Below, one piece after another: positions 22,267 through 29,234 of a DNA stretch of 29,234 nucleotides (position 1 is the stretch's first letter; each line of letters opens with the position of its first letter). This DNA comes from Deinococcus detaillensis (GTDB lineage Bacteria > Deinococcota > Deinococci > Deinococcales > Deinococcaceae). The notes below the pieces were generated by a model. It saw only the letters and a list, made by a program, of their open reading frames with translations, did no database searches and was not told the origin of the DNA. Both the position numbers and the translations under genes were made by a program. The stretch is from NCBI RefSeq assembly GCF_007280555.1, contig NZ_VKDB01000031.1, positions 1 to 29,234 on the forward strand. The letters are read 5' to 3'.

Positions 22267-24312
22267 ATGACCACTTTTTCGGCCGCTGCCCTCTCCCGCC
22301 AAGTGCTGCTGACCTGCCCGCTCGACTGCCCCGATGCTTGCCGCCTCAAAGTGACGATTGAGCGCGGCCCGGACGGCATAGAGAAAGCCACCAAAGTCAC
22401 TGGCGACCCCGACCATCCGATCACGCGGGGCTTTGCCTGTGCCAAAACGGTGCATTATCCAGCCCGCCAGAACCATCCTGAGCGCCCCCTTTACCCCATG
22501 AAACGGGTCGGCGGCGAGTTGGTGCGAATCAGTTGGGAGCAGGCCCTAGATGAAATCGCCGCTCACCTCAAGGAAGTCTTGGCGCGGCGCGGCCCCGACG
22601 CCGTTTTGCGCTACCACTACGCCGGAACGATGGGCCTGATGGAAGGCCACCACGTTCATTCGTTCTTCCGCGCCCTTGGAGCGCCGGAATTAGACGAAAC
22701 CATTTGCTCCAGCGCCGGAACTGAGGCCTGGAGGCTGGGTTACGGCACCCGCTACGCCGTGCCGCTGGAGGACGTGCCGTACGCCAAAACCATTGTGCTG
22801 TGGGGTATCAACAGCTTATCCACCCACAGCCACCTGACGCCCTTCATGACCCAGGCCCGCAAAAACGGCGCGAAAATCATTCACATCGACCCCTACCTCA
22901 ACAAAACGGGCCGCTACGCCGATGTCCATTTGAAAGTGCGCCCCGGCAGCGATACGGCCTTGGCTCTGGGGGTGGCCTGCGAAATCATCGAGCAGGGTTG
23001 GACGGACGAAAACTATCTCCGGGACGCCGCACAGGGCCTTGAAGAATTCCGCGCCGAAGCCGAGCAGTGGACGCTGGAGCGCACCGCCGAAACCACTGGC
23101 CTGAGCGCGAGCCAGATCGCTGATTTGGCCCGCGCCATCGGTCAAAGCGGCCCGACTTATATCCGCGTCGGCTACGGCATGACCCGCCACGAGGGAGGCG
23201 GCACGGCTCTGCGGGCCGTCACGCTGCTGCCCGCGCTCACTGGCGACTGGCGGCGCAGGGGAGGCGGCTGCGCCCTCAGCGCGTCGGGGGCCTTTCACCT
23301 CAACCGCTCACAGCTGGGCGCGGCGCACCTGATCAAGCCTGAGGTGAGGCACGTCAATATGAACGAGCTGGCGGACGCCCTGGAGCCTGCTGGCGGAGTC
23401 GAGGCCGCCTTCATTTACAACTGCAACCCGGCGGTGGTCGCTCCCGATTCTGGGCGGGTGATCGCCGGGTTGCAGCGCCCCGACCTCAAAGTGATCGTGC
23501 TGGAGCAGGCCATGACCGAGACGGTGCAGCTCGCCGATTATGTCTTGCCCGCCACCACCTTCATGGAACACCCCGACATCTACACCAGCTACGGCCACAC
23601 CTGGCTCGGCTACAACCCCGCCGAACTCGCAGCGCCTGGCGAAGCGCGGCCCAACTCGTGGGTCTTTCAGGAGCTGGGCAAGCGGTTGGGTCTCACCGAG
23701 CCGGCTCTCTTCTGGACAGTGGACGACCTGCTGGACGAGGTGCTGAACACCGATCACCCCTTCTTGGAGGGCGTCACGCCTGAAGCGCTCAAAACCGCCG
23801 GAACGTTGCCGCTGAATATCCTTAAAGACTGGCTTCCCTACGCACACGGCGCACCCACCCCCAGCGGCAAGGTGATGTTCACGCCGGTTCCCAGTTACCG
23901 CTCCAGCACCGCCCCACTCAGCGCCGAATACCCACTGCGCCTGCTGACCCCACCCGCCCACCACTTCCTCAACAGCACCTACGGAATGCTCGGCAACCTG
24001 ACCAAAGCCGAGGGCACCGAGCCGCACATCTTCGTTCACCCAACCGACGCGGGTCAGCTCACTCACGGCGGCTTGGCCCGCATCATCAGCGAAACGGGAG
24101 AAACGGTGCGCCGGGTGCGCGTCACCGACGAAACGCAAGCAGGCGTCGCCGTCGTGGAAGGCAGTTGGTGGGGCCTCAGCGCTCCCGACGGCCAAAGCAT
24201 CAACGCCGTGACCGCCCAAACGCTGACCGATCTGGGCGGAGGAAGCACCTTTCACGGCACTCGGGTGCGCTTGGAAGCCGTGAGCGATAAGTCAGCCGCT
24301 CAAGCACTGTGA
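22267..24312 (+). CDS. Molybdopterin (bis-MGD) oxidoreductase with N-terminal Fe-S cluster
   Basis: The 681-residue protein belongs to the DMSO reductase/formate dehydrogenase superfamily. An N-terminal 4Fe-4S site is formed by Cys17, Cys21, Cys25 and Cys58. The bis-MGD binding parts follow: ETICSSAGTEAW near the metal site, LWGINSLSTHSHL, IIHIDPYLNKTGRYAD, RPGSDTALALG, YNCNPAVVAPD, and the C-terminal dinucleotide-binding domain from LRLLTPPAHHFLNSTYG. No twin-arginine signal is present, so it acts in the cytoplasm. No electron-transfer or membrane subunit lies nearby, which suggests it works alone with a soluble partner. Substrate cannot be named from sequence. Confidence 0.9.
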   Translation: MTTFSAAALSRQVLLTCPLDCPDACRLKVTIERGPDGIEKATKVTGDPDHPITRGFACAKTVHYPARQNHPERPLYPMKRVGGELVRISWEQALDEIAAHLKEVLARRGPDAVLRYHYAGTMGLMEGHHVHSFFRALGAPELDETICSSAGTEAWRLGYGTRYAVPLEDVPYAKTIVLWGINSLSTHSHLTPFMTQARKNGAKIIHIDPYLNKTGRYADVHLKVRPGSDTALALGVACEIIEQGWTDENYLRDAAQGLEEFRAEAEQWTLERTAETTGLSASQIADLARAIGQSGPTYIRVGYGMTRHEGGGTALRAVTLLPALTGDWRRRGGGCALSASGAFHLNRSQLGAAHLIKPEVRHVNMNELADALEPAGGVEAAFIYNCNPAVVAPDSGRVIAGLQRPDLKVIVLEQAMTETVQLADYVLPATTFMEHPDIYTSYGHTWLGYNPAELAAPGEARPNSWVFQELGKRLGLTEPALFWTVDDLLDEVLNTDHPFLEGVTPEALKTAGTLPLNILKDWLPYAHGAPTPSGKVMFTPVPSYRSSTAPLSAEYPLRLLTPPAHHFLNSTYGMLGNLTKAEGTEPHIFVHPTDAGQLTHGGLARIISETGETVRRVRVTDETQAGVAVVEGSWWGLSAPDGQSINAVTAQTLTDLGGGSTFHGTRVRLEAVSDKSAAQAL

Positions 24313-24326
24313 GTTCACGCCGCCGC

Positions 24327-25262
24327 TCAGAGCGTTCTGATCAGCGTTCCTTGCGTGTCAATCGGCAAATCCAGAATTCGCCCCTCTAATCCGTTGCGCT
24401 TCATCACGCTGCTCAAGAAGGCGTGGAGCGGGTGGGTTTCGTGGCGCGTGTCGTGAAAGCACAGCACCGTCGGCCCCGCGCCGGACAGGGCCGCGCCGAG
24501 TGCGCCGTGCTTGTGTGCCTCTTCTAAAATGTCGCTGAGGCCCGGCACCAGGGGCGCTCGCCAAATCTGGTGGATGTAATCCTGCATGGCGTGTTGCAGC
24601 AAATCCAGCCTCCCGGTCGCCAGCGCCGCTGCTAACAGCGCCGAGTGCGAGAGGGCGTGTACCGCGTCGGCCCTCGAATACTCGTTGGGCAGCACGGCGC
24701 GGGCCTTGGCGGTGCTAAGTTCAAAGTCAGGAATCAGCACCGTCACGCCGAGGTGGGCGGGCGGGTCGAGCCGGATGTGGTGGGTGCCGAGCTTGTCCAG
24801 CGTGGCCACCACGATCCCGCCGTAGAGCGCCGGAGCCACGTTGTCGGCGTGGCCTTCCTCGCGGGCCGCCACGTCCAGCAGAGCGCCGTCATCTAGGGGC
24901 CTTCCCAGCAATTCGTTGGCCGCCACGATCCCCGCCACCAGGGCCGCCGCGCTGGAGCCCAAGCCGCGTGCCAACGGCACTTCGGTTTCAATTTCTACCC
25001 GCGCCGGCGGCAGCGTCATCCCTGCCCGCTTGGCCGTCAGCAGCATGGCCCTGTACACATAGTTGCTCTCGTCGGCGGGCGTACCTTCCAAATCGGGGCC
25101 GAGCGGCACGATTTCGGTGCGGGCCTGCGGCGTCACGCGCAAGGTGGTATACAGCGGCACGCTCAGTCCCAAGCTGTCAAAGCCGGGGCCGAGATTGGCG
25201 CTGCTGGCCGGAGAGCGCACTTCAAAGGCGGCGGGAAACACAGCAGGCAATAAACCGGGCAT
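24327..25262 (-). CDS. thrB: Homoserine kinase
   Basis: This 311-residue GHMP-family kinase phosphorylates homoserine for threonine synthesis. The N-terminal [18 protein letters not shown] and the phosphate-binding loop [11 protein letters not shown] (98-108) are typical, and the C-terminal [16 protein letters not shown] is the third GHMP motif. The start codon overlaps the thrC stop as TAATG, so translation is coupled to thrC. It converges with the molybdopterin gene, with 14 nt between the stops. Confidence 0.95.
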   Translation of the reverse strand: MPGLLPAVFPAAFEVRSPASSANLGPGFDSLGLSVPLYTTLRVTPQARTEIVPLGPDLEGTPADESNYVYRAMLLTAKRAGMTLPPARVEIETEVPLARGLGSSAAALVAGIVAANELLGRPLDDGALLDVAAREEGHADNVAPALYGGIVVATLDKLGTHHIRLDPPAHLGVTVLIPDFELSTAKARAVLPNEYSRADAVHALSHSALLAAALATGRLDLLQHAMQDYIHQIWRAPLVPGLSDILEEAHKHGALGAALSGAGPTVLCFHDTRHETHPLHAFLSSVMKRNGLEGRILDLPIDTQGTLIRTL

Positions 25263-26305
25263 TAGCGCAGCGCCGAAAGCACCGAGTCCAAGTCGGCCCT
25301 GGCCTGCACCGGCTCCACATTCACGGCTTGCAGGGCGATGTTGGGGTCTTTGAGGCCGTTGCCGGTCAGCACCGCCACCACTTGCGCTCCGGCTGGGAGT
25401 TTGCCCGCCGCGTGCAGTTTCATGAGACCAGCAATCGGCGCGGCGCTGGCCGGTTCACAAAACACGCCGTCCCGCGCGATTTTGCGGTAAGCCTCCAAAA
25501 TCTCATCGTCCGTCACCATGTCGAACAGGCCCGCACTTTCGTTGACGGCTTGCCGGGCAAGGATGGCGCTGGCGGGCGCACCGATGCGGATGGCGGTGGC
25601 CAGCGTTTCGGGTTCGTCTACCCGTGCCAGGCCGCGTGCCAGCGGAGCGGCCCCCGCCGCCTGAATGCCCCACATCCTCGGCAGCGTGTCTATCTTGCCG
25701 TGTGAGCGGTACTCCCGGAAGCCCTTCCAGTAAGCGCTGATGTTGCCCGCGTTGCCGACTGGCAAGCACAAGATATCCGGCGCTTTGCCGAGGGTGTCCA
25801 CCACTTCAAAGGCGGCCGTCTTCTGGCCTTCTAAGCGGTAAGGGTTGACGCTGTTGACCAGCGCTATGCCCTCGCTCACCGCAATCTCGCGCACCAAATC
25901 CAGCGCTTTGTCGAAGTTGCCGTCGATGGCGATGATCTTCGCGCCGTACATCACCGCCTGCGCCAGCTTACCCAGCGAAATGCGCCCGTCAGGAATCAGC
26001 ACGTAGCACTTCATGTCCATGCGGGCGGCGTAGGCGGCGGCGGCGGCGGAGGTGTTGCCAGTGGAAGCGCAAATCACACTGGTCGCGCCGTCTTCGGCCG
26101 CTTTGGCGACGGCCATCACCATGCCCCGGTCTTTGAAAGAGCCGGTCGGATTGAGGCCCTCAAATTTGAAGTGCAGCTCAATGCCCAGCTCGCGGCTGAG
26201 CTTGGGGGAGTGGATCAGCGGTGTACCGCCTTCGTGCAAGCTCAGGGCGGGGGTTTTGTCAGTTACAGGTAAAAAACTGCGGTAAGCATCAATAATTCCG
26301 GGCAT
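25262..26305 (-). CDS. thrC: Threonine synthase
   Basis: The 347-residue PLP enzyme turns O-phosphohomoserine into threonine. Lys58 in [11 protein letters not shown] forms the Schiff base, the [15 protein letters not shown] segment binds the substrate and cofactor, and [15 protein letters not shown] is the glycine-rich PLP-phosphate loop. The length is that of the short bacterial/archaeal class. The ATG at 26305 is preceded by GGAGGAACC; the open frame reaches 26380, but there is no homology there. It is first in the thrC-thrB pair. Homoserine dehydrogenase is not in the window. Confidence 0.95.
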   Translation of the reverse strand: MPGIIDAYRSFLPVTDKTPALSLHEGGTPLIHSPKLSRELGIELHFKFEGLNPTGSFKDRGMVMAVAKAAEDGATSVICASTGNTSAAAAAYAARMDMKCYVLIPDGRISLGKLAQAVMYGAKIIAIDGNFDKALDLVREIAVSEGIALVNSVNPYRLEGQKTAAFEVVDTLGKAPDILCLPVGNAGNISAYWKGFREYRSHGKIDTLPRMWGIQAAGAAPLARGLARVDEPETLATAIRIGAPASAILARQAVNESAGLFDMVTDDEILEAYRKIARDGVFCEPASAAPIAGLMKLHAAGKLPAGAQVVAVLTGNGLKDPNIALQAVNVEPVQARADLDSVLSALR

Positions 26306-26697
26306 GGTTCCTCCGTCTTTGCACGTTCTTTTCTGTCCAACTTTGAACTTTGGGCCAAAGCCTGTACTCAGCGGCAGCACTTCTTATGCTACACGGGCGC
26401 TGTGCTTCAGGGCAGTCCAAGTCTAGGTCAAGACAAGCCGATTTAAGGACGCCGATTCGCGCCAGCACCTCAGTGACCTCAAGGTTTCGTCAGCTTGGAG
26501 CGGCTTTTTGCTCACCGCTTTCATCCAGCTTGACGCAGCACTTAACCGACCTTCAAGCAGCCTTCAAAAGGTACGCCCGATTACACTGCCTCATTTGTCC
26601 CAGCCTCATCCTCAGTTCACAACGAATCTCGGCAAGTTTGCAAACAGCAAGCCGAAACAGTTCACTCGTTGGCAACAACGTTTAAGGAGGCGGGAAT
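26306..26697. other. Intergenic region between thrC and the GlsB-like gene
   Basis: I find no gene in this 392-bp stretch. It must hold the divergent promoters. A weak candidate for the plus strand is TTGCAA, 17 bp, TTCACT at about 26637-26665. For thrC no convincing -35/-10 pair is seen, though a TAGCAT lies about 90 bp upstream on the minus strand. Confidence 0.35.
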
Positions 26698-26970
26698 ATG
26701 ATCGGATGGATTGTGACTATTATAGTCGGTGCGATATGCGGATGGTTGGCAAGCATGATTATGAACACCAATGCTCAGCAGGGCGCAGTGGCTAATATTT
26801 TGATCGGCATCGTCGGTGCGTTGTTGGCTCAGTGGATCTTTGCCGGTCTGCTCAATATCGGCGGCGCAAACGCAGCGGGCGGCGGCTTTAACTTCTTGAG
26901 CATTCTTTGGGGTGTACTCGGTTCGGTCATCTTGATCGCCATCCTCAAAGCCGTCAAAGTTCTGAAGTAA
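26698..26970 (+). CDS. GlsB/YeaQ/YmgE family stress-response membrane protein
   Basis: The 90-residue protein is nearly all membrane: three hydrophobic helices ([40 protein letters not shown] and [19 protein letters not shown]) joined by short Gly/Asn-rich turns. It belongs to the transglycosylase-associated protein family, which is linked to stress and stationary phase in other bacteria; biochemical function is not settled. AAGGAGG precedes the ATG by 7 nt. It has its own terminator and no operon partners. Confidence 0.92.
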   Translation: MIGWIVTIIVGAICGWLASMIMNTNAQQGAVANILIGIVGALLAQWIFAGLLNIGGANAAGGGFNFLSILWGVLGSVILIAILKAVKVLK

Positions 26971-26990
26971 ACCCACTTCCCCTTCTCGGT

Positions 26991-27017
26991 CCCGGCCTCT
27001 GCGCCGGGCTTTTTCTT
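26991..27017 (+). terminator. Terminator of the GlsB-like gene
   Basis: CCCGGC (26991-26996) pairs with GCCGGG (27003-27008), with a 6-nt loop, followed by CTTTTTCTTT. Confidence 0.85.
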
Positions 27018-27072
27018 TGAGAGTTTTTGTGCGGGCCTCCATTCCCTCTTTTCCTTTGGCCCGCCTGCGTGC

Positions 27073-27078
27073 TACACT
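27073..27078 (+). promoter_or_regulatory. -10 box of rpmB
   Basis: TACACT would place the start of transcription about 45 nt before the rpmB ATG. The -35 region (around 27050) matches poorly. Confidence 0.4.
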
Positions 27079-27127
27079 CTCAAGGCTTGCCTGCCGAAGG
27101 GCTAAGGCTAAATAAGGAGCTTTTACT

Positions 27128-27349
27128 ATGTCTAGAGTATGTGAACTGTGCGGTAAGGGGCCGATTGTCGTCAACTCGGTGATCCGCCGTGGTAAGGCGC
27201 GGGCAGCGGGCGGCGTAGGCCGCAAAGTGACCGGCGTCAGCAAAACCCGCCAACTCCCCAACCTCCAGAGTGCCATCATCACCAAAGGTGGCGTGGGCGT
27301 GCGTCTGCGTGTTTGCACCAAGTGCCTCAGAAACGCTTACGCCGCGTAA
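27128..27349 (+). CDS. rpmB: 50S ribosomal protein L28, zinc-binding (C+) form
   Basis: The 73-residue protein is ribosomal protein L28. It keeps both cysteine pairs, Cys5-x2-Cys8 (CELC) and Cys63-x2-Cys66 (CTKC), so it is the zinc-binding version. Bacteria with both forms use the zinc-free paralog under zinc limitation. The rest is basic and matches L28 ([29 protein letters not shown] in part). AAGGAG precedes the ATG. A long hairpin ends the transcript. Confidence 0.96.
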   Translation: MSRVCELCGKGPIVVNSVIRRGKARAAGGVGRKVTGVSKTRQLPNLQSAIITKGGVGVRLRVCTKCLRNAYAA

Positions 27350-27362
27350 AGTTGTTCTCCAA

Positions 27363-27406
27363 AAACTGGCCTTCTCAGATTCATGTCTGAGAAGGCCAGT
27401 TTCTTT
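27363..27406. terminator. Bidirectional terminator between rpmB and lspA
   Basis: A perfect 17-bp stem (27363-27379 with 27386-27402) with a 6-nt loop is flanked by short T-runs on both strands. It serves the convergent rpmB and lspA transcripts. Confidence 0.8.
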
Positions 27407-27423
27407 GGGGTCTTGCTGCCGCG

Positions 27424-27960
27424 TCAAGCCGTTTTGCGCAGGCTCAGCAGCACCAGCAAAACAGTGCCGCCCACCACACAAGAGTCGGCGATATTAAAAA
27501 TCGGAAACTCGCCCGCGTTCACCGCCTTGGTCACGGCGCTCAGCGCGGGCGAGTAGATCATGTCGGTGACTTTGCCAAACCGGAGGCCGTCAATAGCGTT
27601 GCCGATTGCGCCCGCTGCGATCATCGCCAGCACAGCGCTGAGCGCGGCGGGCTGCGGGCGGCGAAACAGATAAATCAAAATGCCCAGTCCGACGAGTAGT
27701 CTGCCCAGTGCCAGTGGCAGCGCCGAGCCTGAAAATAGGCTCCAAGCCGCGCCGGTATTGAAAGTCAGCCACCAGCCGATCACGCCCGGAATAAAGGGCA
27801 CCACTGGAGCGCCCTCTTTCAAGTTGGTCAGCGACCAAGTTTTGAGCAGTTGGTCGGCGATCAGCAGCACGACTGTGATGAGAGCTGGCCCCCAAATCGG
27901 CATGGAACGGGCTTGGTTGTTAAGGCGGGTGCCGCTGAGCGGGGGGTCGGTTGAAGCCAT
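27424..27960 (-). CDS. lspA: Lipoprotein signal peptidase (signal peptidase II)
   Basis: The 178-residue membrane protease removes signal peptides from diacylglyceryl-modified prolipoproteins, such as the two encoded in this window. Four hydrophobic helices are visible. The catalytic aspartates are Asp133 in FGKVTDMIY and Asp159 in FPIFNIADS, with the conserved [10 protein letters not shown] segment at 67-76. The ATG at 27960 is chosen over an in-frame TTG 6 nt upstream because TAGACT lies 6 nt before it. The 20-residue N-terminal extension before the first helix is somewhat long. Confidence 0.95.
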   Translation of the reverse strand: MASTDPPLSGTRLNNQARSMPIWGPALITVVLLIADQLLKTWSLTNLKEGAPVVPFIPGVIGWWLTFNTGAAWSLFSGSALPLALGRLLVGLGILIYLFRRPQPAALSAVLAMIAAGAIGNAIDGLRFGKVTDMIYSPALSAVTKAVNAGEFPIFNIADSCVVGGTVLLVLLSLRKTA

Positions 27961-27966
27961 ACCCAA

Positions 27967-27972
27967 AGTCTA
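27967..27972 (-). promoter_or_regulatory. Leaderless-type -10 box of lspA
   Basis: TAGACT on the minus strand lies 6 nt before the ATG at 27960. It is identical to the lepA arrangement. Confidence 0.55.
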
Positions 27973-28047
27973 ACGCGCCTGCAATCAACAAATTACTCAA
28001 AGTGGTTCTCTGTGAAGCGGGCGAGAATCCCGGCGGCCCTTTAGCGC

Positions 28048-28062
28048 ACAATACACAGCATG
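28048..28062 (+). promoter_or_regulatory. Start-proximal element of luxS, shared with the C39 gene
   Basis: ACAATACACAGCATG ends in the luxS start codon and matches 14 of 15 bases at 19545-19559. CACAAT may be the -10 box, 7 nt before the ATG. No Shine-Dalgarno sequence is present. Confidence 0.45.
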
Positions 28063-28527
28063 GCAAACGTAGAGTCCTTCGATCTCGATCACACCAAAGT
28101 CAGCGCCCCCTACGTCCGTTTGGCAGGCCTCAAGCGCACCCCGCACGGCGACGCCATCAGTAAGTACGATTTGCGCCTGCTCCAGCCCAACGCTTCAGCC
28201 ATTGAGCCAGCCGCCATTCACACCTTGGAGCACCTGCTGGCAGGTTATCTGCGCGACCATATCGAGCAAGTCGTGGACGTCTCTCCAATGGGCTGCCGCA
28301 CTGGCATGTACATGGCTGTCATTGGCGAACCCGACGAAGCGGGCGTTCTGCAAGCCTTTAAAGCGGCACTCAAAGATGTCGAAGCCCACGACCAACCAAT
28401 TCCCGGCGTCAGCGAGTTGGAATGCGGCAATTACCGCGATCATGACCTTGACGCCGCCCGTCAACACGCCCGCACTGCTCTGTCGCAGGGCCTCAAAGTC
28501 CAGCAAACCATCCTGATTGACCGCTGA
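28060..28527 (+). CDS. luxS: S-ribosylhomocysteine lyase (LuxS)
   Basis: The 155-residue metalloenzyme cleaves S-ribosylhomocysteine to homocysteine and the AI-2 precursor DPD, as part of the activated methyl cycle. The metal ligands are present: HTLEH (His54, Glu57, His58) and Cys122 in LECGNY; Cys79 in SPMGCRTGMY is the catalytic cysteine. Length is normal. It is monocistronic, with a clear terminator at 28562. The 100-bp gap upstream contains a 7-bp stem (28004-28010 with 28023-28029), which would only matter if transcription started further upstream. Confidence 0.96.
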   Translation: MANVESFDLDHTKVSAPYVRLAGLKRTPHGDAISKYDLRLLQPNASAIEPAAIHTLEHLLAGYLRDHIEQVVDVSPMGCRTGMYMAVIGEPDEAGVLQAFKAALKDVEAHDQPIPGVSELECGNYRDHDLDAARQHARTALSQGLKVQQTILIDR

Positions 28528-28561
28528 GCAGCTCGGTACGCATAGACTCCCCATTCAATTT

Positions 28562-28584
28562 TGGCGTCCTAGACGCCATTTTTT
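28562..28584 (+). terminator. Rho-independent terminator of luxS
   Basis: TGGCGTC (28562-28568) pairs with GACGCCA (28572-28578) around a 3-nt loop and is followed by T6. Confidence 0.9.
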
Positions 28585-28626
28585 CGTTTCAGAGAGCTGT
28601 GCGTCCTAAGACTTGAAGCAAGGGGG

Positions 28627-28655
28627 TTGACAGAACGGCGAATGGACAGTATTGT
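28627..28655 (+). promoter_or_regulatory. 23S rRNA promoter
   Basis: A perfect TTGACA (28627-28632), 17 bp and TATTGT (28650-28655) form the best-matching sigma-70 promoter in the window. Transcription would begin near 28662, about 90 nt ahead of mature 23S rRNA. Confidence 0.8.
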
Positions 28656-28718
28656 TTCTGAGCCTCAAACGAGGCGGGCAGAATGACAATCTGAGAATGC
28701 GAGTAAAGACATACACAA

Positions 28719-28738
28719 CGCCGCTTGTGAAAGCGGCG
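28719..28738 (+). ncRNA. Hairpin in the 23S precursor leader
   Basis: CGCCGCTT and AAGCGGCG form a perfect 8-bp stem closed by a GUGA (GNRA) tetraloop, ending 13 nt before the 23S 5' end. It is probably part of the processed leader or helps fold the precursor. Confidence 0.55.
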
Positions 28739-28751
28739 CTTGAATGAAGAA

Positions 28752-29234
<483 letters not shown>

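Noticed and set aside
23308..24255. 315-codon frame antisense to the molybdopterin oxidoreductase
   Set aside because: It has a Gly/His/Val-rich shadow composition and no signals; the plus-strand gene has intact family motifs.
28018..28045. Cobalamin or FMN riboswitch resemblance upstream of luxS
   Set aside because: A GGCGAGAATCCCGGCGGCCC stretch recalls riboswitch cores, but the required conserved boxes and surrounding helices are absent and the gap is too short.

Overview
The window is chromosomal DNA from a Deinococcus-type bacterium. The last 483 bases are the 5' end of a 23S rRNA that agrees closely with the Deinococcus radiodurans 23S start as I remember it. The proteins (LepA, ThrB/ThrC, EtfAB, LuxS, LspA, Zn-type L28) and the G+C-rich codon use fit the same genus. 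At least nine protein genes have a TANNNT -10 box ending only 5-8 nt before the start codon and no Shine-Dalgarno sequence. That is the leaderless-promoter style known to be common in Deinococcus. I see no insertion sequence, tRNA, CRISPR array or prophage. It reads as an ordinary core chromosome with some locally eroded genes.

Layout. 1-3400: an ABC transporter pair (permease and ATPase, minus strand, with its own terminator), divergent from two overlapping paralogous small exported proteins and the fossil tail of a third copy. 3742-7368: an unusual PATAN/DUF4388-like plus thioredoxin-fold (redoxin) fusion, a small conserved protein, a CobA-HemD fusion for tetrapyrrole synthesis, and another small conserved protein. 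7369-7751: a gene-free, hairpin-dense stretch. 7752-10693: a DIP1984-type coiled-coil protein, a hydroxyacid-oxoacid transhydrogenase-like iron alcohol dehydrogenase, an ABM/heme-oxygenase-like monooxygenase, a broken VOC (glyoxalase-fold) gene and a GNAT acetyltransferase. 10788-12555: the etfB-etfA operon. 12773-15441: a phospholipase A2-like lipoprotein, a small conserved protein, a YkgJ-type cysteine-cluster protein and an orphan lipoprotein.

15593-19360: lepA with a good terminator, then a two-component system that combines a HisKA-type kinase with a NarL-type regulator. 19557-21435: a secreted C39-like cysteine peptidase followed after 1 nt by a zinc-ribbon protein carrying a HEPN-like RNxxxH motif. 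21445-24312: an alpha/beta hydrolase and a molybdopterin oxidoreductase, transcribed divergently from a 36-bp gap. 24327-26305: thrC-thrB, translationally coupled by a TAATG overlap. 26698-28527: a GlsB/YeaQ membrane protein, rpmB, lspA and luxS, separated by clear terminators. 28627-29234: a strong TTGACA-17-TATTGT promoter and the start of 23S rRNA with no 16S gene in front, so 16S and 23S are unlinked here.

Nothing here is a clear-cut new defence or mobile system. The best leads are the PATAN-redoxin fusion, the zinc-ribbon/HEPN-like protein coupled to the C39 peptidase, the eroding YD-type paralog array, the hairpin cluster at 7440-7750, and the near-identical start-site promoter element shared by luxS and the C39 gene. 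Family calls come from motifs read by eye; no database search was possible.
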